Shown: positions 6,343-12,120 of the stretch, in pieces | Layout of the letters: each line of letters begins with the position of its first letter | How positions within the stretch are numbered: the stretch's first letter is position 1 | Notes under the pieces: model-generated | Database searches by the model: none | Seen by the model: the letters and a program-made list of their open reading frames with translations, nothing else | Told to the model about the DNA's origin: nothing | Position numbers and translations under genes: made by a program | Assembly: GCA_018665505.1 (NCBI GenBank) | Contig: JABJCS010000161.1 | Location: 1 to 12,120, forward strand | Length of the DNA: 12,120 nucleotides | Reading direction: 5' to 3' | DNA from: Alphaproteobacteria bacterium | Lineage (GTDB): Bacteria; Pseudomonadota; Alphaproteobacteria; UBA8366

Positions 6343-6777
6343 TCATAAAACATCAGCAGCTCGCTTTTCGAAGGCGGATATCATTTTGTGCGCCGCCGAT
6401 TCGAAGATGGTACCAATTACCTTTTCCAACAAGAAAGAGCGGAATTCGAACTCAATCTCGAATGAGACGGTCGTTCCGCCGTCGCTCACGTCCAATAACT
6501 GCCATTCGCTCCTGAGATACTTGAAAGGGCCGGCAGCTTGGGTTGTGGTGACACGCAATTCGTCCCGATCAGACGAAACACTGCTTGTGAACTTCTCACG
6601 AAGACTGCCATAGCCTATGCTCAGGTCGGCAATTAGGGAACCGTCGTCGTTGCGCTGCCGCACCCGAGACGCCACGCACCAGGGTAGAAACTCCGCGTAT
6701 TTGTCCACATCGACGATAATGTCGAAGAGATCCAACGACGAGTGGGGTAAATACTTGGTTTCGGAAAATCTACGCAC
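6343..6777 (-). CDS. ratA: RatA/Coq10-family START-like protein
   Basis: A 144-residue single-domain protein of the SRPBCC (START-like) fold. The N-terminal segment with VDVDKYAEFLPWC and the later YGSLREKFTS, GPFKYLRSEW and FEIEFEFRSFLLEKVIG are characteristic of the family. E. coli RatA was described as a ribosome-association toxin, but alphaproteobacterial and mitochondrial relatives (Coq10) bind ubiquinone and support respiration. Its place after the pyruvate dehydrogenase and lipoate genes favours the metabolic role. No antitoxin partner is adjacent. The start is a GTG at 6777, 12 bases after lipA, with no evident Shine-Dalgarno, so it may rely on coupling. The family call is good; the choice between toxin and quinone-binding is inference. 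Confidence 0.88.
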   Translation of the reverse strand: MRRFSETKYLPHSSLDLFDIIVDVDKYAEFLPWCVASRVRQRNDDGSLIADLSIGYGSLREKFTSSVSSDRDELRVTTTQAAGPFKYLRSEWQLLDVSDGGTTVSFEIEFEFRSFLLEKVIGTIFESAAHKMISAFEKRAADVL

Positions 6778-6789
6778 GAAATGAAGGTG

Positions 6790-7758
6790 TTAACTGGCCG
6801 CAATCGTCACGGCATTCTTTGCAATTTTCGCGTTTCGCGCCACACGTAATTGCGCAAAGTCATCACCGGCGTGATAGGAAGAGCGCGTCAGAGGAGAGGC
6901 GGATACCATCAAGAACCCCTTCCCGCGCGCCATGCGGGCCAGCCCGTCAAATTCGTCCGGTGTGACAAAACGATCAATGGCCGCGTGTTTCGGTGTCGGC
7001 TGCAAATATTGACCGACGGTCAAGAAATCGACCGATGCGGAGCGCAAATCATCCATCACCTGATGCATCTCGTCCCGGCTTTCGCCCAGCCCGGCCATCA
7101 TTCCAGATTTCGTAAAGATCGAAGGGTCAATCTGTTTCACTCTATGTAAGAGTTCGAGACTGGTAAAATACCGTGAGCCTGGACGGACTGTCGGATATAG
7201 ACGCGGTACCGTTTCGATATTGTGATTAAAAACATCGGGCTTCGCCATCGCTACAACTTCAATTGCGCCTTCTTTCTGCATGAAGTCAGGCGTTAGTATT
7301 TCAATCGTAGTCCCTTGAGATTTCTCCCGAATTGAAGCGATAACGGCCGCAAAATGCGCCGCCCCACCATCTGCAAGGTCGTCTCTGTCGACAGACGTCA
7401 CGACTACATGAGCAAGACCCAATTGTGCCACTGCGTCGCCGACTCGTGACGGTTCATCCGCATCGAGAGCACGTGGAATCCCGGTCGCGACATTACAGAA
7501 CGCGCAGGCCCGCGTGCAGGTATCGCCCATAATCATAAAAGTCGCGTGTTTCTTTGCCCAACATTCGCCGATATTCGGACAACCTGCTTCTTCACAGACC
7601 GTGTGCAATCCATTATCGCGGACAAGTTTACGGGTTTCGAAATAAATCTTCGACGTTGGCGCCTTTACGCGAATCCAATCTGGTTTCCGGGGCGCCGGGT
7701 TATCCGGCCGGTTGCGTTTCTCCGGATGCCGTATTTTTGCCGCTTCAATGGTGGCCAT
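6790..7758 (-). CDS. lipA: Lipoyl synthase LipA
   Basis: Radical S-adenosylmethionine enzyme that inserts two sulfurs into protein-bound octanoyl groups to make lipoate. In the 322-residue protein the auxiliary 4Fe-4S ligands lie in [12 protein letters not shown] (Cys55, Cys60, Cys66). The radical-SAM cluster lies in CTRACAFC (Cys81, Cys85, Cys88). The C-terminal RSSYHA motif (292-297) supplies the serine ligand of the auxiliary cluster. All ligands are intact, so it should be active. It starts 20 bases after lpdA, with only a weak G-rich stretch as ribosome binding site. Its product is the cofactor needed by the lipoyl domains of PdhB and PdhC, which are encoded two and three genes upstream. 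The octanoyltransferase LipB is not in the window. Very secure. Confidence 0.97.
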   Translation of the reverse strand: MATIEAAKIRHPEKRNRPDNPAPRKPDWIRVKAPTSKIYFETRKLVRDNGLHTVCEEAGCPNIGECWAKKHATFMIMGDTCTRACAFCNVATGIPRALDADEPSRVGDAVAQLGLAHVVVTSVDRDDLADGGAAHFAAVIASIREKSQGTTIEILTPDFMQKEGAIEVVAMAKPDVFNHNIETVPRLYPTVRPGSRYFTSLELLHRVKQIDPSIFTKSGMMAGLGESRDEMHQVMDDLRSASVDFLTVGQYLQPTPKHAAIDRFVTPDEFDGLARMARGKGFLMVSASPLTRSSYHAGDDFAQLRVARNAKIAKNAVTIAAS

Positions 7759-7778
7759 GGCCCAAACCCACTTGTCGG

Positions 7779-9191
7779 TTAGAAGTGAATAACCTTACCG
7801 TAAGCATCGAGTACCGATTCGTGCATCATCTCGGATAACGTCGGGTGTGGGAATATGGTGTGCATCAATTCCTTCTCCGTCGTCTCCAGAGTCCGCGCAA
7901 TGCCGTAACCTTGGATAAGCTCGGTAACTTCGGCGCCGATCATATGCGCACCCAACAATTCGCCGGTCCTGGCATCAAACACCGTCTTTACCAGCCCTTC
8001 CGGCTCTCCCAAGGCTATCGCCTTGCCATTCCCCATGAAAGGAAAGCGTCCGACACGAACTTCATAGCCGGCTTCCTTGGCCTTGGCTTCCGTAAGCCCG
8101 ACAGAGGCGACCTGCGGCAGACAATAGGTGCAACCCGGCACATTCAATGTGTTCAACGGATGGACGTCTTTCTCGCCTTTGATTTTCTCAACACAAATAA
8201 TGCCTTCATGGCTTGCCTTATGGGCCAGCCAGGGCGGACCGGTAACATCGCCAATGGCGTAGACGCCCGCTTCGGCGGTCTCGAGCCACTGATCGGTCTC
8301 GATATGGCCGCGGTCGACCTTCACCTTGGTGCCTTCGAGACCGATATCCTCAACATTGCCGACGATCCCGACTGCCAAAATCACTCTGTCGACGGTAATA
8401 TTCTGACTCTTGCCCGCTTTATCGACCGTTGCGGTCACGGAATTGGCCAATTTCTTCAGCGCTTTGACTTGTGCGCCGGTAATGATCTTCATCCCGTCAT
8501 TTTCGAAGGACTTTTGCGCCAAGGCTGAAATCTCTTCGTCCTCGACTGGCAGGACGCGATCCATGACCTCGATCACGGTGACGTCGACACCAAGATTGCG
8601 ATAGAAACTCGCGAATTCGATGCCGATGGCGCCTGACCCGACCACCAGGATCGATTTCGGCATCGCTTCCGGCACCATGGCTTCCTTATACGTCCAAACC
8701 AATTTGCCGTCAGGCTCCAACCCCGGCAAAGACCGAGCTCTGGCCCCCGTCGCCAATATGATGTGCGTCGCCGTGAGGTCGGCTATCTTCTTGCCGTCTT
8801 TCTCTACGGAAAGCTTGCGGGCACCCTTGGTTCCACCCGCCAGTTTGCCCCAGCCGTCGATGACTTCAACCTTATTCTTTTTCAAGAGATGCCCGACACC
8901 ACCATTCAATTGAGCCGCCACTTTGCGTGAGCGCGCGACAACCTTCTTCAAGTCGACGGAGGCGCCTTGAACCGTTATGCCATAGGCCTCCGCATGCTGA
9001 ATGTTGCGATACACTTCGGCAGTGCGGAGCAGTGCTTTGGTTGGAATACAGCCCCAATTAAGACAAATACCACCCAGATGCTGTCCCTCGACAAGGGCTG
9101 TCTTCATGCCCAATTGCGCCGCGCGAATGGCTGCGACATAGCCGCCGGGACCGCCGCCGACGACAATGAGATCGAATTTTTGATCCGCCAT
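7779..9191 (-). CDS. lpdA: Dihydrolipoyl dehydrogenase (E3)
   Basis: FAD flavoprotein that reoxidises dihydrolipoyl groups and passes electrons to NAD+, the E3 part of pyruvate dehydrogenase. The 470-residue protein has the FAD-binding [12 protein letters not shown] (residues 10-21), the redox disulfide in [13 protein letters not shown] (Cys43, Cys48), the NAD-binding [14 protein letters not shown] near 185, the second FAD motif [16 protein letters not shown], and the C-terminal HPTLSE with the catalytic base His449 and Glu454. Nothing is missing. It follows pdhC by 9 bases; its strong AAGGAG overlaps the pdhC stop codon. Because it sits in the pdh run it is probably the E3 of this complex, though other 2-oxoacid dehydrogenases could share it. 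Confidence 0.97.
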   Translation of the reverse strand: MADQKFDLIVVGGGPGGYVAAIRAAQLGMKTALVEGQHLGGICLNWGCIPTKALLRTAEVYRNIQHAEAYGITVQGASVDLKKVVARSRKVAAQLNGGVGHLLKKNKVEVIDGWGKLAGGTKGARKLSVEKDGKKIADLTATHIILATGARARSLPGLEPDGKLVWTYKEAMVPEAMPKSILVVGSGAIGIEFASFYRNLGVDVTVIEVMDRVLPVEDEEISALAQKSFENDGMKIITGAQVKALKKLANSVTATVDKAGKSQNITVDRVILAVGIVGNVEDIGLEGTKVKVDRGHIETDQWLETAEAGVYAIGDVTGPPWLAHKASHEGIICVEKIKGEKDVHPLNTLNVPGCTYCLPQVASVGLTEAKAKEAGYEVRVGRFPFMGNGKAIALGEPEGLVKTVFDARTGELLGAHMIGAEVTELIQGYGIARTLETTEKELMHTIFPHPTLSEMMHESVLDAYGKVIHF

Positions 9192-9196
9192 GGGAA

Positions 9197-9202
9197 CTCC
9201 TT
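9197..9202 (-). promoter_or_regulatory. Ribosome binding site of lpdA, overlapping the pdhC stop
   Basis: Minus-strand AAGGAG shares its first two bases with the pdhC TAA and ends 5 bases before the lpdA ATG. Ribosomes ending pdhC would be in place to begin lpdA. Confidence 0.7.
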
Positions 9203-10529
9203 AGAGCAGCATGCTGAGCGGATCTTCGATGAGCCGCTTAAAGGCGCTGAGATATTCGGCGCCGATGGCCCCGTCGACCGCACGATGATCGACCGAAAGC
9301 GTACAGGACATAACCGTTGCGACCGCAAGCGCTCCGTCTTTGACGACAGGCTGCTGTGCGCCAGCACCGACCGCCAGGATACAAGCCTGCGGCGGGTTGA
9401 TGACCGCGCTGAACTCCTTAATCCCGTACATGCCGAGATTGGAGATACTAAACGTGCCGCCTTGATATTCTTCAGGGCCCAGCTTGCCGTCGCGAGCCTT
9501 CTCGGAGAGTGATTTCATCTCGGAGGAGATGGCCTCAAGCCCCTTATTATCCGCCTGCCGCACGACCGGTGTAATCAAGCCGCCTTCGATGGCGACTGCG
9601 ACCGAGATATCCGCGGATTTATAAAGTTTTACACCCTCGTCGGTCCAAGATGCATTGGCTTTCGGCACGCGCCGAAGCGCGATCGCCGCAGCCTTAATGA
9701 CCATATCATTGACTGAGAGCTTGTAGGCGCCGTCCGCCTTGTCATTTAGGGTTTTCCGCATCGCCAACAGCTCATCAATCTCACAATCAACTGTAAGATA
9801 GAAATGCGGAATCTGCTGCTTTGATTCCGTGAGCCGCCGCGCGATTGTCTTGCGCATCGTCGAGAGCGATTCGAGCTCGAAATCCGGCTCGAACGGCAAC
9901 TTCTCCGCCGACGTCGGGGCTGCCTGCGCAACGGCAGGGGATGCCGAGGGGGCCGCCACTGCAGTCGCCGGAGCACCGCCGCCTGACAATGCCGCTTCGA
10001 CATCCGCCTTCACGATTCTGCCATTAGGGCCGGTCCCAGCCACGCCTGCCAAATCAAGCCCCGCTTGAGAAGCCATTCGGCGCGCCAATGGGCTGGCGAC
10101 GACCCTTGCGCCAGAGGCCGCAGCAGGCGCAGCAGCGACCGGCGGAGCCGCTTGTGGGGTAGGTGATGCCGCGGGTGCCGGTGCAGCTACCGCGGGCGCT
10201 GGTGTGGGCCCGGCCGCAGGTGGCGTGCCACCATTGCCGCTCGGTGCAGCCGATACATCGACACCAGCCAAGGCGCTATCCTCCTCACCTTCTTCGAGCA
10301 ATAAGGCGATGACGTTGTTGACGGCAACGCCTTCAGTGCCCTCGGCAACTAGGATCTTGCCGAGTTTCCCTTCCTCGACGGCTTCAACTTCCATCGTGGC
10401 TTTATCGGTTTCGATTTCGGCGATCACGTCGCCGGAATTCACGGTATCGCCTTCTCCGACGAGCCATTTCGCCAACGTCCCTTCGGTCATGGTCGGGGAC
10501 AAAGCGGGCATAAGTATTTTGACTGGCAT
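9201..10529 (-). CDS. pdhC: Pyruvate dehydrogenase E2, dihydrolipoamide acetyltransferase
   Basis: Core acetyltransferase of the complex, moving acetyl from lipoyl-lysine to coenzyme A. Domains in the 442-residue protein: a single lipoyl domain (1-80, Lys43 in [10 protein letters not shown]); an Ala/Pro-rich flexible linker (about 92-140); a peripheral-subunit-binding domain (about 144-181, ASPLARRMA and GTGPNGRIVKADVEAAL); a second linker; and the catalytic domain from about 214 with DHRAVDG (His415). Adjacent pdhA and pdhB mark it as the pyruvate rather than the oxoglutarate E2. The start is fixed by a strong GGAGGA. The lipoyl domain is very like that of PdhB, with about 14 differences over about 80 residues, while the DNA differs at many third positions. 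Confidence 0.97.
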   Translation of the reverse strand: MPVKILMPALSPTMTEGTLAKWLVGEGDTVNSGDVIAEIETDKATMEVEAVEEGKLGKILVAEGTEGVAVNNVIALLLEEGEEDSALAGVDVSAAPSGNGGTPPAAGPTPAPAVAAPAPAASPTPQAAPPVAAAPAAASGARVVASPLARRMASQAGLDLAGVAGTGPNGRIVKADVEAALSGGGAPATAVAAPSASPAVAQAAPTSAEKLPFEPDFELESLSTMRKTIARRLTESKQQIPHFYLTVDCEIDELLAMRKTLNDKADGAYKLSVNDMVIKAAAIALRRVPKANASWTDEGVKLYKSADISVAVAIEGGLITPVVRQADNKGLEAISSEMKSLSEKARDGKLGPEEYQGGTFSISNLGMYGIKEFSAVINPPQACILAVGAGAQQPVVKDGALAVATVMSCTLSVDHRAVDGAIGAEYLSAFKRLIEDPLSMLL

Positions 10530-10534
10530 TGTTT

Positions 10535-10540
10535 TCCTCC
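10535..10540 (-). promoter_or_regulatory. Ribosome binding site of pdhC
   Basis: Minus-strand GGAGGA ends 5 bases before the pdhC ATG at 10529, in the 14-base gap after pdhB. It confirms the start. Confidence 0.7.
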
Positions 10541-10543
10541 GCC

Positions 10544-11917
10544 CTAAGAGCGATAGCAGACGTTTTTAGCAGCATCGACGATCTGTCCTGCTTGCGGTAG
10601 GGCAAGCGCCTCGAGATTGGCCGCATAAGGCAACGGAACATCCTCTGAGCAAACCCGCGCCATCGGCGCATCGAGCCAGTCAAAAGCCGCTTCCATCATC
10701 AGCGCGGCGATTTCTGACCCGATACCCGCGAATGGCCAACCTTCTTCGCAACTGACGATGCGATTGGTCTTTTGAACCGATTTGACGATGGTTTCGGTGT
10801 CGAGCGGTCGAATACTGCGAAGATCGATAACTTCCGCGCTGATCCCTTCCGCGGCAAGTGCATCCGCCGCCTCAAGCGCCTTGCCGACCATGATCGAGAA
10901 AGCAACCAGCGTAACATCGGTTCCTTCCCGAACGACTTTCGCGCTGCCAATCGGAACAATCCAATCGTCGCTGACCGGGACCTCAAAGCTGTTTCCGTAC
11001 AACATCTCGTTTTCAAGAACTAAAACGGGGTTGGGGTCCCGTATGGCCGATTTGAGGAGGCCCTTTGCATCCGCCGCCGAATAGGGTGAGACCACTTTCA
11101 ATCCCGGGCAATGGGCATACCAACTGGCATAGCATTGGGAATGCTGCGCGCCGACCCGTGACGCGGCACCATTCGGCCCCCGAAACACAATTGGGCACCC
11201 CATTTGGCCACCGGACATATACAGCGTCTTTGCGGCGGAGTTGATCAGATGATCCACGGCCTGCATGGCGAAATTAAAGGTCATGAACTCTACGATGGGA
11301 CGCAATCCCATAAACGCGGCACCGACGCCGACGCCGGAAAATCCATGTTCCGTGATCGGTGTATCGATGACCCGGCGTTCGCCGAATTCTTCCAGCAAAC
11401 CTTGGCTAATCTTATAGGCTCCCTGATATTGGGCGACTTCCTCGCCCATCAGGAATACGGCCTCTTCACGCCGCATTTCCTCCGCCATCGCGTCGCGCAA
11501 GGCTTCACGTACGGTCATCGTGACTGTCTCACCGTCCCAATCGGGCTCGGCCTGCGTGTTTGCCACGACGGGCGCACTTACCGGAGTGGACACGACCGCC
11601 ACCGGCTCCTGTGCCGCAGGCTGCGGCGCAGGTACCGTGGGCGCCGGACTCGCGGCAACATCATCGGCGCTTTCTCCCTCACCCAAAATAACGGCAATTG
11701 GCGTGTTTACAGCGACACCTTCGGCACCTTCGGCGACCAAAATTTTACCGAGTTTACCCTCGTCGACCGCTTCCACTTCCATCGTCGCCTTATCTGTTTC
11801 TATCTCTGCTATCACGTCTCCCGCGGTAACATCGTCGCCTTCGGCTTTCAGCCACTTGGCAAGCTTGCCTTCCGTCATGGTCGGCGAAAGCGCGGGCATC
11901 AATATCTCTACTGGCAT
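10544..11917 (-). CDS. pdhB: Pyruvate dehydrogenase E1 beta subunit with N-terminal lipoyl domain
   Basis: The beta half of the thiamine-diphosphate E1 enzyme that decarboxylates pyruvate. The 457-residue protein starts with a full lipoyl domain (1-80, Lys43 in [10 protein letters not shown]), then an Ala/Pro/Val-rich linker (about 84-125). The E1-beta body follows, with [35 protein letters not shown] (which includes the catalytic-site Glu) and [11 protein letters not shown]. Ordinary E1-beta proteins are about 330 residues; the extra 125 are the lipoyl domain and linker, as described for Zymomonas and Sinorhizobium. It follows pdhA by 18 bases, with GGAG 8 bases before the ATG. This gives the complex a second lipoyl arm, attached to E1. 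Very secure. Confidence 0.97.
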   Translation of the reverse strand: MPVEILMPALSPTMTEGKLAKWLKAEGDDVTAGDVIAEIETDKATMEVEAVDEGKLGKILVAEGAEGVAVNTPIAVILGEGESADDVAASPAPTVPAPQPAAQEPVAVVSTPVSAPVVANTQAEPDWDGETVTMTVREALRDAMAEEMRREEAVFLMGEEVAQYQGAYKISQGLLEEFGERRVIDTPITEHGFSGVGVGAAFMGLRPIVEFMTFNFAMQAVDHLINSAAKTLYMSGGQMGCPIVFRGPNGAASRVGAQHSQCYASWYAHCPGLKVVSPYSAADAKGLLKSAIRDPNPVLVLENEMLYGNSFEVPVSDDWIVPIGSAKVVREGTDVTLVAFSIMVGKALEAADALAAEGISAEVIDLRSIRPLDTETIVKSVQKTNRIVSCEEGWPFAGIGSEIAALMMEAAFDWLDAPMARVCSEDVPLPYAANLEALALPQAGQIVDAAKNVCYRS

Positions 11918-11935
11918 TTCCGTTGCTCCCCCGGC

Positions 11936-12120
11936 CTACGCTTCAATCAAGACATCGGTATAGAGTTCCGATGGATCGGGTTCTGGGCTGTTTTGTGCGA
12001 ATTCTGCGGCATCGGACACGATATCCTTGATCTTGCGGTCGATTTCCTTGAGTTCATCTTCCGAGGCAACTTTTTCGCCGATTAACCAACCCCGCATGCG
12101 GTCGATGGGATCGCGCTCCG
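11936..12120 (-). CDS. pdhA: Pyruvate dehydrogenase E1 alpha subunit (C-terminal end, runs off the right edge)
   Basis: Only the last 60 codons and the TAG stop are inside the window. The frame reads ERDPIDRMRGWLIGEKVASE, then a charged helix DELKEIDRKIKDIVSDAAEF and an ending SELYTDVLIEA. This matches the usual C-terminal helix and tail of E1 alpha, which pairs with PdhB to form the thiamine-diphosphate active site. The active-site residues lie outside the window. The stop is 18 bases before pdhB. The call rests on this ending and on the pdhB-pdhC context. Confidence 0.93.
   Translation of the reverse strand, partial: ERDPIDRMRGWLIGEKVASEDELKEIDRKIKDIVSDAAEFAQNSPEPDPSELYTDVLIEA

Noticed and set aside
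6343..6777. ratA as half of a toxin-antitoxin pair
   Set aside because: No antitoxin-like partner is adjacent. The XRE-like gene is separated by 161 bases and has its own promoter-like signals, and the lipoate-pdh context fits a Coq10-type role.
7845..8528. 227-residue plus-strand frame opposite lpdA
   Set aside because: It lies entirely inside a well-conserved E3 gene; the translation is low in recognisable motifs and has no supporting start context.
11204..12085. 293-residue plus-strand frame opposite pdhB and pdhA
   Set aside because: It spans two secure genes and their junction on the other strand, and is rich in odd His/Arg/Phe/Gly runs typical of antisense translation.

Overview
The window reads as a core-genome segment of an alphaproteobacterium, possibly of the Rhodospirillales type. 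Three things point there: the order dusB(nifR3)-ntrB-ntrC, a fused IspD-IspF enzyme, and a pdhA-pdhB-pdhC-lpdA-lipA-ratA run in which the E1 beta subunit carries its own lipoyl domain. Coding density is high. No tRNA, rRNA, CRISPR array, insertion sequence or phage gene is visible.

Layout. (1) Positions 1-3283, minus strand: a CcsA/YpjD-like membrane protein, then dusB, ntrB and the first part of ntrC, which runs off the left edge. dusB/ntrB and ntrB/ntrC overlap by a few bases. This is the nitrogen-regulatory operon. (2) Positions 3363-5490, plus strand: ispDF, pgpA and cinA, each joined to the next by a 4-base GTGA or ATGA overlap. They cover isoprenoid precursor synthesis, phosphatidylglycerol synthesis and an NMN-deamidase-like protein. 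(3) Positions 5441-6181, minus strand: an XRE-type regulator with a long, unrecognised C-terminal part. Its 3' end lies antisense to the end of cinA. It has its own upstream region with a plausible promoter and an imperfect inverted repeat. (4) Positions 6343-12120, minus strand: pdhA (C-terminal end only), pdhB, pdhC, lpdA, lipA and ratA, with gaps of 9-20 bases. This is one tightly packed cluster.

How the genes work together. The right-hand cluster encodes the whole pyruvate dehydrogenase complex and also LipA, the enzyme that inserts sulfur to make its lipoyl cofactor. RatA, a START-like protein of the Coq10 family, follows. The left-hand block pairs a tRNA-dihydrouridine synthase with the NtrB/NtrC two-component system. 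Genes between the blocks are housekeeping.

The one element that looks accessory is the XRE-like gene at 5441-6181. It sits at the junction of two otherwise standard blocks, has an A+T-rich control region with possible autoregulatory sites, and carries a C-terminal internal duplication. I found no convincing evidence of an unknown multi-gene system. The findings are local curiosities, and the XRE locus is the best candidate for a closer look.
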